A DNA stretch of 37,142 nucleotides from an uncultured Clostridium sp. (GCA_905204915.1 CAJLBR010000007.1:1-37142); one strand, 5' to 3'. Positions 14,699-22,191 are shown, counted from the first letter of the stretch. Notes: generated by a model not told the origin, from the sequence alone. Program-made: numbers and translations.

Positions 14699-15752
14699 GA
14701 AAGAAGAAAATAATGTATATTATGAAAATAAGAAAAATAGAATTACTTTTTCTCAGATAATAGTATTAATAATAGTAATTTTAATATTTATAATATTAAT
14801 TTTAGAAACTAAAAATTTGGTATTGTATACTATTGGAGAAAAGTCAAGAGAAGAAGCAGTTTTATATAATTTTATATATAAAATTGCAAATAAAAGTAAA
14901 GCTCAAAATGATTTAAAATCTAAAGAGGAATATAGCTTAAACTTGGGAATATTAGGAAATATAAATTGTTCAAATGAAATTTTAAATAAAAGTTTGGATA
15001 ATGGAGATTTTACAGAAATAGTAAAAAAGTATGATTTAGCTATTACAAATATATCAAATAACATTAGCAAAATAAATCAAAATGATATTCAAGAAACTTT
15101 AAACAACAATAATATTAAATCTATAGATTATGAAAACGGTTATTACATATTAGAAAAGAATAATATTAAAATAGGAATATTTTTACAAGACCTTGAAAGT
15201 ACACAAGGTACAGATAATGTTGAATCGCAAGAGATTATAAATATATTAAAACAAAATGATGTAGATCTAATAATATGTTTTTTATGTAATAAAAAAGATG
15301 AAAATTATAAATTTGTTACCGAAATTCAAACTAATACTGTAGATGAATTGTTTGAAAATGGAACAGATATAGTTATAGGAATAAATTCTCAAAATTTTCA
15401 AAGCTTTACAGAGGATAATATAGAACTTTCAAATGATACTAAACATGTATATTGTATATATTCAATGGGAAATCTAATAGATTCATCAAATAATAATATA
15501 GATAGTTTTTCTCTACTTTCTGGAATTGAAATAAGCAAAGTGGTATATAAACAAGAAAATATGCCTGACTATACAAAGGTTGTTACATATCAAGTTGATA
15601 TTCCAAAATTATTGTATGGTAATATAAATAAAAATTACATGGGGATATATTTAGTAGAAAATATAACTGATAATAATAATTTAAGTAATAAAATTTTAGA
15701 AGAAATTGAGGAAAATACCCAAAGATACAAAGCAATATATAATAATTATTGA
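14697..15752 (+). CDS. membrane-anchored CapA/PGA_cap-fold protein lacking metal ligands
   Basis: A 351-residue protein with a short cytosolic head, one membrane helix (~20-38) and a large outer domain. The domain follows the CapA/PgsA (PGA_cap) calcineurin-like layout: LNLGILGNI, DLAITNISNNI (where the family has NLE), NIKIGIFLQ, DVDLIICFLCN (family: slHWG.E), TDIVIGINSQNFQSF (family: G.HPH..Q) and VYCIYSMGNLIDS (family: YSLGNF). The His and Asp/Glu positions that bind metals in the family are replaced, so it is probably a catalytically inactive binding or scaffold protein. The ATG at 14697 follows AAGTGAT; ATG and GTG alternatives lie up to nine bases upstream. It is the last gene of the VirB4-like cluster, 71 bases after the helical protein. 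Confidence 0.68.
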   Translation: MKEENNVYYENKKNRITFSQIIVLIIVILIFIILILETKNLVLYTIGEKSREEAVLYNFIYKIANKSKAQNDLKSKEEYSLNLGILGNINCSNEILNKSLDNGDFTEIVKKYDLAITNISNNISKINQNDIQETLNNNNIKSIDYENGYYILEKNNIKIGIFLQDLESTQGTDNVESQEIINILKQNDVDLIICFLCNKKDENYKFVTEIQTNTVDELFENGTDIVIGINSQNFQSFTEDNIELSNDTKHVYCIYSMGNLIDSSNNNIDSFSLLSGIEISKVVYKQENMPDYTKVVTYQVDIPKLLYGNINKNYMGIYLVENITDNNNLSNKILEEIEENTQRYKAIYNNY

Positions 15753-15777
15753 CTCTTAAATAAAAAAATGATATAAT
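15749..15777 (+). promoter_or_regulatory. sigma-A-type promoter of the HEAT-like gene
   Basis: TTGACT (15749-15754) and TATAAT (15772-15777) with a 17-base spacer. The -35 overlaps the stop codon of the CapA-like gene. Confidence 0.8.
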
Positions 15778-15823
15778 TATGTAACTAAAACACAAACTAA
15801 CTGAAATTTTAGGAGGTATTCAA

Positions 15824-16054
15824 ATGTCAGACAAAACAATATTTGAACGGAAAAAGGAATTCATAGAAGCTCATCAGAAGGATGAGGAAGTATTGTGGGC
15901 TGCTCTGCATGACAAAGATCCAGAAGTACAGCTCATGACTCTAAATTTTATTTACAACCTTGAAATCTTGAAAAAGATTGTTGCAGATGAAGAGATTGAT
16001 TGGTATGTAAGAAAGGCGGCAGAATCGTCTCTTATTGAATTAAGAGAATATTAA
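15824..16054 (+). CDS. small HEAT-repeat-like protein
   Basis: A 76-residue acidic, all-helical protein. DKDPEVQLMTLNFIYNLEIL and DEEIDWYVRKAAESSLIEL look like two HEAT-type helical repeats (the second has the typical W.VR..A...L pattern). Such small proteins usually bind other proteins; no specific role is visible. The ATG follows an excellent TAGGAGGT site. The gene is isolated with its own promoter and terminator. By eye, codon use is less AT-rich than its surroundings (CTG, CTC, CGG and GCG codons), suggesting recent acquisition. Confidence 0.7.
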   Translation: MSDKTIFERKKEFIEAHQKDEEVLWAALHDKDPEVQLMTLNFIYNLEILKKIVADEEIDWYVRKAAESSLIELREY

Positions 16055-16064
16055 AGCAAAATGT

Positions 16065-16099
16065 AAAGCTATATCATATTTGATGTAGCTTTATTTTTT
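16065..16099 (+). terminator. rho-independent terminator after the HEAT-like gene
   Basis: AAAGCTATATCA pairs with TGATGTAGCTTT (one G-U) around a four-base loop, followed by ATTTTTT. Confidence 0.85.
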
Positions 16100-16119
16100 A
16101 ATCTTATTCTGTCCTTTTC

Positions 16120-16147
16120 TTGCATAAAAAACATTTTGTGATATAAT
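16120..16147 (+). promoter_or_regulatory. sigma-A-type promoter of the YlbF-family gene
   Basis: TTGCAT (16120-16125) and TATAAT (16142-16147) with a 16-base spacer, followed by AAAGGAGAG and the ATG at 16169. Confidence 0.7.
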
Positions 16148-16168
16148 GTTTTTAAAGGAGAGATTAAA

Positions 16169-16507
16169 ATGAATTTTTATGATAAAATAAATGAACTTAC
16201 AAGCTGTTTTAAAAACACACCGGAATATAAAGAATTTTTAGCTTTAAAACATGAAATAAAAAAGAATGATGAAAAATACAAAAGACTAAAAGATTTCAAA
16301 GAAAAACAAACTAAAAATCAAATACAATACATGAACACAGGAAAAGTAGATGAAAAAAAGCAAAAAGAATTAGAAAACTTGTATTCAATATTAATACAAG
16401 ATGAACAAACAAGAAAATTATTTGAAAATGAAATGAGGTTAAACATTCTCCTTGCAGATATGCAAAAAATGGTTGGGGAAGCTATAAAAGAGGTTATTGA
16501 ATTTTAA
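16169..16507 (+). CDS. YlbF/YmcA-family protein
   Basis: A 112-residue, Lys/Glu-rich, all-helical protein. The arrangement of an N-terminal helix (LTSCFKNTPEYKEFLALK), a basic middle helix with Gln-rich centre (KEKQTKNQIQY) and a C-terminal helix (EMRLNILLADMQKMVGEAI) matches the Com_YlbF family. In Bacillus, YlbF and YmcA form the Y-complex that steers RNase Y and affects sporulation and competence. Which paralogue this is cannot be told. Its stop codon overlaps the next ATG (TAATG), so the two are translationally coupled. Confidence 0.75.
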   Translation: MNFYDKINELTSCFKNTPEYKEFLALKHEIKKNDEKYKRLKDFKEKQTKNQIQYMNTGKVDEKKQKELENLYSILIQDEQTRKLFENEMRLNILLADMQKMVGEAIKEVIEF

Positions 16508-17121
16508 TGAATTTTTTAAAGAGTGAAAATGATAAACTATCTCAACAATATTCTGAAAAATTACCCGAAAATGAAATTATATGTAAAGACATTCTTAATT
16601 CTTTAAATAATAAAGACACTAAAGTAATATTAGATAAAGAAATAAAGAATAGTTATTATGTATTTTTGAATGACAAAATTTATATTTCAGATAATAAAGT
16701 CAACGATAATTTATATACTAGAATTGTATTGATAGCACATGAGTGCATACATTCTATACAATCTAAAATTTTACAAATATTAAATTATTTATTTTCAAAT
16801 GTGGAAGTATTAATGTTTTTAATATTGTTAGGTGTAAAATTTATAACCAAAACTTCAAATATAGTATTATTGATAACTTACCTTATGGTTGTTTTGATTG
16901 CCATTATATTTAGAAGTATATTGGAATTTGACGCTGTAAAAAGATCTTTAAATTTAGGGTTAGAGTACTTATTAAGTAAAACAAATGAAAAAGAGGCAAA
17001 AGTTATTATAGAGTGTTCTAAAAAATATATAGTGCGATATTTTCCTTTGTTTGTACTTTCACTACATGCTTCAAAAATATTTAGAGGTGCTTTGGCATTT
17101 ATATTATATAAATATTTATAA
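16507..17121 (+). CDS. YugP-like membrane zinc metallopeptidase
   Basis: A 204-residue predicted membrane protease. HECIH near residue 79 fits HExxH, within IAHECIHSIQ, which resembles the AHE.GHA.Q motif of YugP (Zn_peptidase_2). Two hydrophobic helices follow (~97-113 and ~119-138), then LEFDAVKRSLNLG, matching the E.DA..RAL segment that supplies the third ligand. A final hydrophobic segment lies near 175-195. It is slightly shorter and more divergent than typical YugP proteins. The ATG overlaps the stop codon of the YlbF-family gene. The substrate is unknown. Confidence 0.72.
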   Translation: MNFLKSENDKLSQQYSEKLPENEIICKDILNSLNNKDTKVILDKEIKNSYYVFLNDKIYISDNKVNDNLYTRIVLIAHECIHSIQSKILQILNYLFSNVEVLMFLILLGVKFITKTSNIVLLITYLMVVLIAIIFRSILEFDAVKRSLNLGLEYLLSKTNEKEAKVIIECSKKYIVRYFPLFVLSLHASKIFRGALAFILYKYL

Positions 17122-17124
17122 AAT

Positions 17125-17155
17125 AAAGTCTTGGAACTATTTGTTTCAAGGCTTT
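17125..17155 (+). terminator. 13-pair hairpin after the YugP-like gene
   Basis: AAAGTCTTGGAAC pairs with GTTTCAAGGCTTT around a five-base loop. The T tract comes only several bases later, so termination may be weak. Confidence 0.55.
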
Positions 17156-17210
17156 GTCACATATTTTTACTATTAACATATATTTATTATATATAAATAT
17201 GGAGGAAAAT

Positions 17211-18266
17211 ATGGCGAGTATAAGTTTATGTATGATAGTAAAAAATGAGGAGGATACTCTTGGAAGATGTCTTGATTCGGCAAAAGATATTGTAGATGAA
17301 ATAATAATAGTTGATACCGGTTCTACAGATAACACTAAGAATATTGCATATAAATATACAAATAAAGTATATGATTTTAAATGGTGTTATGATTTTGCCA
17401 AAGCAAGAAACTACTCATTTTCAAAAGCTACAAAAGATTATATAATGTGGCTTGATGCAGATGATGTTATATTGGAAAATGATAGATTAAAATTAAAAGA
17501 AATGAAGTCTAAGTTAGATAGTAATGTAGATATGATTATGTTAAAATATGATTTGGATTTACTTAGTTATTATAGAGAAAGAATCGTAAAAAAAGAAAAT
17601 CACTACAAATGGATAGGAAGGATACATGAAGTAATACCACCCAAAGGGAATGTTATAACTCAAGATATTGCTATTACTCATAAAAAGATACATGCTTCAG
17701 ATCCCAAACGTAATTTAATAATATTTGAAAAAATGATAGAAGATGGTGATGAGCTTGATGCAAGACAAACTTTTTATTACGCTAGAGAGTTGTATTATAA
17801 CAAATATTATGAAAAAGCAATTTTAGAATATAATAAATTTTTTGATATGAAAGATGCATGGAATGAAAATAAAATATCTGCATGTATAGATTTATATTAT
17901 ATATATCTTAATTTAGGAGAAAGTCAAAAATCAATGGAGTATTTATTTAGAACTTTTTTGTATGATACTCCGAGAGCTGAGGCGTGCTCACTAGTTGGAA
18001 ATTATTTTCTTAATAATAAAGAGTACAAAAAAGCAATTTTTTGGTATGATCAAGCTACAAACTGTAAGTTAGATATAAGTAATGGTGGATTTTATAATAA
18101 AGATTACTACGATTACATACCTTATTTAAGTATGTGTGTGTGTTATTTTCATCTAGGGGACTTAATCAAATCAAAGGAATATAATGAAAAAGCTGGTATG
18201 GTAAAGCCAGATTCGAAAGAATATATCAACAATAAATTATTTTTTGAAAACTTAAAACTAAATTAG
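17211..18266 (+). CDS. family 2 glycosyltransferase with C-terminal TPR-like repeats
   Basis: A 351-residue protein. Residues 1-~110 form a GT2 (GT-A) nucleotide-sugar domain: SLCMIVKNEE, IIIVDTGSTDNT (Asp35, Asp40) and the metal-binding WLDADD (82-85). RIHEVI later matches the acceptor-site pattern of this subgroup. Residues ~190-350 are helical repeats of TPR type (DARQTFYYARELYYNKYYEKAI; KKAIFWYDQAT; YFHLGDLIKSKEYNEKA). This architecture is common in clostridial and SunS-related transferases that modify proteins or peptides. The ATG at 17211 follows TGGAGG; an earlier in-frame GTG at 17154 falls in the preceding hairpin. It is a single-gene unit; the acceptor is unknown. Confidence 0.85.
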   Translation: MASISLCMIVKNEEDTLGRCLDSAKDIVDEIIIVDTGSTDNTKNIAYKYTNKVYDFKWCYDFAKARNYSFSKATKDYIMWLDADDVILENDRLKLKEMKSKLDSNVDMIMLKYDLDLLSYYRERIVKKENHYKWIGRIHEVIPPKGNVITQDIAITHKKIHASDPKRNLIIFEKMIEDGDELDARQTFYYARELYYNKYYEKAILEYNKFFDMKDAWNENKISACIDLYYIYLNLGESQKSMEYLFRTFLYDTPRAEACSLVGNYFLNNKEYKKAIFWYDQATNCKLDISNGGFYNKDYYDYIPYLSMCVCYFHLGDLIKSKEYNEKAGMVKPDSKEYINNKLFFENLKLN

Positions 18267-18271
18267 TATAG

Positions 18272-18301
18272 AAATTCCTGTCAACATGATAGGAATTTTT
18301 T
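18272..18301 (+). terminator. rho-independent terminator after the glycosyltransferase
   Basis: AAATTCCT pairs with AGGAATTT, extended by inner TC/GA pairs, then a run of Ts. Confidence 0.8.
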
Positions 18302-18379
18302 GGTGTTAAATTTTTACAATTTGTACACATAATATACATAAACTTAATGTAAAATAATTTATATAGAAAGGAGAATGCT

Positions 18380-18634
18380 ATGAAAGATAAAGTTATGTAT
18401 TTTATAATCGGAGTTTTAGTTGGAGCAATTATTACTACTTCAGGATTTTTGATTTATAATAAATGTTTAAAATCTAGTACTCCGGAAAATATTGAAATGA
18501 ATCAAAATGAGAATATGGGAGAACCACCAACAGGGGGAAACAATATGGAAGAACCGCCTGAAAAACCAGATTCAAGTAATGATGAAAAGCCACCGGCAAA
18601 GTTTGATTCTAATAATAGTAATTCAAATACTTAA
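18380..18634 (+). CDS. small membrane-anchored Pro-rich surface protein
   Basis: An 84-residue protein. The N-terminal helix (~6-27, MYFIIGVLVGAIITTSGFLI) is an uncleaved anchor or signal. The rest is disordered and external, with GEPPTGGNN, EEPPEKPDSSN and EKPPAKFDSNN as degenerate Pro-Pro repeats. It lies 15 bases before the beta-helix-like surface gene. The ATG follows AAAGGAG. It probably works as a wall-spanning partner of the next protein. I do not recognise a named family. Confidence 0.65.
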   Translation: MKDKVMYFIIGVLVGAIITTSGFLIYNKCLKSSTPENIEMNQNENMGEPPTGGNNMEEPPEKPDSSNDEKPPAKFDSNNSNSNT

Positions 18635-18649
18635 GATGGAGGTGAAAAT

Positions 18650-20011
18650 ATGAGTAAAAGTACAAAATGTCAAATACTAATAATTATTGTTCTATTGATT
18701 ACACTTTGCATTTTAGTAAAGTTTACAAAGGATTCTATAGATGAAAATAATATGAAACCTGGTAATTTTGGTCAAGATCCAAAATCTAGCGAAAACAATA
18801 TGAATAATAATTCTAAATCTGTAGATTATTCAGCTGTTAACGAGTTTAATTCAGATGAGGAAATAAGTAGTGGGGAGTACTCTTCAAGTAAAGCGGATGA
18901 AAATGCTATTTTAGTTGATGATAAGGCAAATGTAAAAATATCAAATGTAACAGTAGAAAAAACAGGTGATTCGGATGGTGGAGATAATACGAGTTTCTAT
19001 GGAACAAACTCTGCAGTAATAGCAAAAGATGGTGCTAATCTTACATTAAATAATATAACAGTTAATACTGATGCAACAGGAGCTAATGGTGTATTTTGTT
19101 ATGGAGGTTCTGCTACTACTAATAATAGTACAAGTGACGGAACAACATTAACTATAAGTGATTCTACAATTACTACTAAAAAAGATAATTCAGGTGGTAT
19201 AATGACAACTGGTGGTGGAACTATGATTGCATCTAATCTTACTGTTACAACATCTGGTACATCTAGTGCGGCAATTAGAACTGATAGAGGAGGCGGTAAT
19301 GTTAGTGTAAATGGAGGAACCTATACTACAAATGGACAGGGATCTCCAGCAATATATTCAACAGCTGCTATAAAAGTAAGTAATGCAACACTAAATAGTA
19401 AAACTTCTGAAGGGGTCGTTATAGAAGGTAAAAATAGTGTTGAGATTAATAACTGTACATTAGAAGATAACAATACTAAGCTTAACGGAAAATCTACAAC
19501 ATATAAAAATATATTCCTATATCAATCAATGAGTGGAGATGCTGCCAGTGGAAATTCAAGTTTTAAAGCCACAGGTAGCAAAATTATAACAAATAAAGGT
19601 GATACTTTATATGTTACTAATACTACAGCTACGATATATCTTGAAAATAATAGTATTGTAAATAATGATGCTACAGGCAATTTTTTTAGAATTCAAAAAG
19701 ATTCATGGGGAAATTCTGGTTCTAATGGTGGTGATGTTACTCTAACACTAAATAATCAAAGTGCAAAAGGGAATATAGTAGTTGATTCTATATCAACTTT
19801 AAATATGGAAATAAGCAAAAATTCTTATTATGAAGGAACAATAAATGGCGATAATACAGCAAAAAATATAAGTATAACTCTAGATTCAGATTCAAAAATA
19901 AAATTAACAGGTGATAGTTATGTATCTAAATTAGTTGACGAAGATACTAGTTATAGTAATATAGATTTTAACGGATATAAATTATACGTAGACGGAAATG
20001 CTATAAATTAA
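18650..20011 (+). CDS. predicted extracellular right-handed beta-helix-like protein
   Basis: A 453-residue protein with an N-terminal membrane/signal helix (~7-25), a disordered Asn-rich linker to ~60, then a long Ser/Thr/Asn/Gly-rich domain. The domain is built of short strand-turn units (LTLNNITVNTD, LTISDSTITTKKDNSGGIMTTGG, IASNLTVTTSG, VEINNCTLEDNN, IYLENNSIVNND). The regular N.T.T and small-residue turns are typical of parallel beta-helix or autotransporter-like passenger folds. No LPxTG motif or catalytic signature is seen. It may bind carbohydrate or act as an adhesin. The ATG follows GGAGGTGA. It is paired with the preceding proline-rich protein and terminates at a strong hairpin. Confidence 0.7.
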   Translation: MSKSTKCQILIIIVLLITLCILVKFTKDSIDENNMKPGNFGQDPKSSENNMNNNSKSVDYSAVNEFNSDEEISSGEYSSSKADENAILVDDKANVKISNVTVEKTGDSDGGDNTSFYGTNSAVIAKDGANLTLNNITVNTDATGANGVFCYGGSATTNNSTSDGTTLTISDSTITTKKDNSGGIMTTGGGTMIASNLTVTTSGTSSAAIRTDRGGGNVSVNGGTYTTNGQGSPAIYSTAAIKVSNATLNSKTSEGVVIEGKNSVEINNCTLEDNNTKLNGKSTTYKNIFLYQSMSGDAASGNSSFKATGSKIITNKGDTLYVTNTTATIYLENNSIVNNDATGNFFRIQKDSWGNSGSNGGDVTLTLNNQSAKGNIVVDSISTLNMEISKNSYYEGTINGDNTAKNISITLDSDSKIKLTGDSYVSKLVDEDTSYSNIDFNGYKLYVDGNAIN

Positions 20012-20030
20012 TATATATATATTTGTGTTT

Positions 20031-20067
20031 AAAAGATGTTTATAATAAGTAAACATCTTTTATTTTT
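20031..20067 (+). terminator. rho-independent terminator after the beta-helix-like gene
   Basis: AAAAGATGTTTA and TAAACATCTTTT form a perfect 12-pair stem around a seven-base loop, then ATTTTT. Confidence 0.85.
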
Positions 20068-20113
20068 CTGTATTATATTTTATCTCATGCATATATATGT
20101 ATAAGGTGATCAT

Positions 20114-20863
20114 GTGAAAAATTGTGTATTTAAAAAAAGAATTATGATATGTCTTTGTTTAATTTGTATTTCTTTTGTAACTTATGGTATAATAAATAAG
20201 CAAGGAATAGAAGAATCAGAATCTTCTGTTCAAGTAAATGCTTTGCCAATTACTAACAAAGTAATAGTAATAGATGGCGGTCATGGATTGCCTGATGAAG
20301 GTGCAATTGGATTTAATGGGACAACAGAACAGGCAATAAATTTAAGTATTGCATTAAAGCTGCAAAAAATAGTTGAACAAAGTGGAGCTAAAGTTGTTCT
20401 TACACGAAGTGATGAAAATGGGATATATTCTCTTGATAGTTCAAGTATAAGAAATAAAAAAGTTAGTGATATAAAAAATAGAGTAGAAATTGGAAATAAT
20501 TCTGATGCAGATATATTTGTATCAATACATTTGAATAAATATCCACCATCAGAGGTTTATAGAGGATGGCAAACTTTTTATCAGAAGGACAATGAAGATA
20601 GCAAAAAATTAGCATTGAGTGTGCAAGAAAATATAAACAAAAATATTGAGTTTAAAAATGAGCGTACGCCGCTACCAATATCTAATGTTTATATTATGGA
20701 TCACGTGAAAGTTCCAAGTATTGTTGTTGAATGCGGTTTTTTATCCAATCCAGAAGAAGCAGAATTATTAAAAACTGATATTTATCAAAACAAAATTGCT
20801 TGGGGAATATATACTGGATTGCAAGAATATTTTACTAGTGATATGGAGGAAAAAAGTGAATAA
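20114..20863 (+). CDS. cwlD: N-acetylmuramoyl-L-alanine amidase, CwlD type (spore cortex)
   Basis: A 249-residue amidase with an N-terminal membrane/signal helix (~9-27) and one Amidase_3 domain. The zinc ligands and catalytic Glu are in place: DGGHG (His57), TEQAINL (Glu72), SIHLNK (His139) and VECGFLSNPEE (Glu206). The length and the GWQTFYQ and SNPEEAELL stretches fit CwlD, which removes the peptide from cortex muramic acid so that muramic-delta-lactam can form. This is needed for germination. The GTG at 20114 follows AAGGTGA by four bases. It overlaps the start of tadA by eight bases. It is one of the main signs that the host forms spores. Confidence 0.85.
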   Translation: MKNCVFKKRIMICLCLICISFVTYGIINKQGIEESESSVQVNALPITNKVIVIDGGHGLPDEGAIGFNGTTEQAINLSIALKLQKIVEQSGAKVVLTRSDENGIYSLDSSSIRNKKVSDIKNRVEIGNNSDADIFVSIHLNKYPPSEVYRGWQTFYQKDNEDSKKLALSVQENINKNIEFKNERTPLPISNVYIMDHVKVPSIVVECGFLSNPEEAELLKTDIYQNKIAWGIYTGLQEYFTSDMEEKSE

Positions 20864-21311
20864 CGAGTATATGAATCTAGCTTTAAATGAAGCAAAAAAA
20901 GCATATAAAAAATTAGAAGTACCAATAGGTGCAGTTATTGTAAAAGACGGAAAAATTATTGCAAGAGCTCACAATTTAAGAGAAAAAAAGCAAAGTAGTT
21001 TAGCTCATGCTGAGATAATAGCAATAAAAAAAGCATGTGAAAAGTTAGAAAGTTGGAGATTAGATGGTGCTGAGCTATATGTAACTCTAGAGCCTTGCGC
21101 AATGTGTGCTGGTGCTATAACACAGGCAAGAATAAAGAAAGTATATTTTGGAGCAAAAGATGAAAAAAACGGATGTGTTGGTTCAATTGCTAATATTTTT
21201 GATGATATAAAAACAACACATAAAGTAGAATATGAATATATTGAGAATAAAGAATGTTCAGATATATTGAGTAATTTTTTTAAAGAATTAAGAGCAATAA
21301 AAAAGATGTAA
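20856..21311 (+). CDS. tadA: tRNA-specific adenosine deaminase
   Basis: A 151-residue zinc deaminase that converts A34 of tRNA-Arg(ACG) to inosine. HAE (His51, catalytic Glu53) and PCAMC (Cys81, Cys84) give the full zinc site. The N-terminal ALNEAKKAY and VPIGAVIVKDG are standard for TadA. The GTG at 20856 is chosen because GGAGGA ends five bases upstream; longer starts would run deep into cwlD. It overlaps cwlD by eight bases. Its presumed substrate gene, tRNA-Arg(ACG), lies 30 bases downstream on the other strand. Confidence 0.93.
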   Translation: MNNEYMNLALNEAKKAYKKLEVPIGAVIVKDGKIIARAHNLREKKQSSLAHAEIIAIKKACEKLESWRLDGAELYVTLEPCAMCAGAITQARIKKVYFGAKDEKNGCVGSIANIFDDIKTTHKVEYEYIENKECSDILSNFFKELRAIKKM

Positions 21312-21340
21312 AAAAAGGAGGACAAAACTGTCCTCTTTTT

Positions 21341-21341
<1 letters not shown>
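21311..21341. terminator. bidirectional terminator between tadA and tRNA-Arg(ACG)
   Basis: GAGGACA and TGTCCTC form the stem around a four-base loop, with As on the left and Ts on the right. It can therefore end both tadA (+) and the tRNA transcript (-). Confidence 0.8.
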
Positions 21342-21417
<76 letters not shown>

Positions 21418-21426
21418 ATACATAGT

Positions 21427-21455
21427 ATTATACTATATGAATAGCAAAATTTCAA
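21427..21455 (-). promoter_or_regulatory. promoter of tRNA-Arg(ACG)
   Basis: On the minus strand, TTGAAA (21455-21450) and TATAAT (21432-21427) have a 17-base spacer, ten bases upstream of the tRNA 5' end. Confidence 0.75.
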
Positions 21456-21508
21456 TAAAATTTATATAAAAATGTTCAAAAAGGTAATACTAAATATAAA
21501 TAAAGTTG

Positions 21509-21536
21509 TTGAAAAAAAAGTAAAGTATGTTATAAT
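21509..21536 (+). promoter_or_regulatory. sigma-A-type promoter of the HD-domain gene
   Basis: TTGAAA (21509-21514) and TATAAT (21531-21536) with a 16-base spacer, 17 bases before the ATG. The very short leader still contains AGGAGG. Confidence 0.6.
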
Positions 21537-21553
21537 ATATCAGGAGGAAGATT

Positions 21554-22060
21554 ATGAGCTTTTATAATGCAAGAGGTATAAAGCTAGATGAGGAATACTA
21601 TTTTTATGTTTGTGAAATATTAGAAAATGAAAAATTTAAGAAACTAAAAAATTATAAACATCATGGTATTATTACAAGATATGAACATTCTTTGGATGTT
21701 TCATATATGAACTATAGGATTTGCAAGTATTTAAATTTAGATTACATTTCTGCAGCAAGGGCAGGCTTATTACACGACTTCTTCTTAGATGATGTAGAAA
21801 ACAAGGATATAAAGAACTTTTTTAAATGTTTGCATCCACAAATAGCATTAAAGAATTCTCTACAAATATTTAAAATAAATGATATTGAAAGAGATATAAT
21901 TATATGTCACATGTGGCCACTTACATTAAAATTACCTAAATATAAGGAAACATATATCATAACAATATCAGATAAAATATGTTGTCTTAGAGACCTTGTC
22001 AGATCATTAAAATTACGTATGATTTTGAATAAAGTCATAATAAATAAAATGCTTCTGTAG
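21554..22060 (+). CDS. HD-domain phosphohydrolase-like protein
   Basis: A 168-residue predicted metal-dependent hydrolase of the HD superfamily. YEHSLDVSY supplies the first His, GLLHDFFLDD the HD pair, CHMWPL a later His, and ISDKICC the final Asp. This is the H...HD...D order expected of an active HD site. Compact HD proteins like this act on nucleotides or related phosphates; the substrate is unknown. The ATG follows AGGAGG. Its last three codons and stop lie inside the tRNA-Arg(CCU) gene (10-base overlap), so the C-terminus NKMLL is partly tRNA sequence. It is probably co-transcribed with the tRNA. Confidence 0.78.
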   Translation: MSFYNARGIKLDEEYYFYVCEILENEKFKKLKNYKHHGIITRYEHSLDVSYMNYRICKYLNLDYISAARAGLLHDFFLDDVENKDIKNFFKCLHPQIALKNSLQIFKINDIERDIIICHMWPLTLKLPKYKETYIITISDKICCLRDLVRSLKLRMILNKVIINKMLL

Positions 22061-22126
22061 CTCAGTGGATAGAGCAGCAACCTCCTAAGTTGTTGGTCGT
22101 GCGTTCGATTCGCACCAGGAGCACCA
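22051..22126 (+). tRNA. tRNA-Arg (anticodon CCU), with encoded CCA
   Basis: The acceptor stem GCTTCTG pairs with CAGGAGC (G-U allowed), followed by discriminator A and CCA at 22124-22126. The D stem is GCTC/GAGC. The anticodon arm GCAAC-CTCCTAA-GTTGT gives CCU. The T arm is GTGCG-TTCGATT-CGCAC. It decodes AGG. No separate promoter is obvious, so read-through from the HD gene is likely. Confidence 0.96.
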
Positions 22127-22161
22127 GATTGATACTAAACTTGAACTTTTCAAGATAAGAT

Positions 22162-22191
22162 AAAAACTAACTAGAAATAGTTAGTTTTTTT
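22162..22191 (+). terminator. rho-independent terminator after tRNA-Arg(CCU)
   Basis: AAAACTAACTA and TAGTTAGTTTT form a perfect stem with a GAAA tetraloop and a T run. Confidence 0.88.

Noticed and set aside
10440..15752. An integrative conjugative element
   Set aside because: No relaxase, VirD4, integrase, attachment-site repeat or further tra gene flanks the VirB4-like cluster. The serine recombinase is more than 7 kb away with core genes between.
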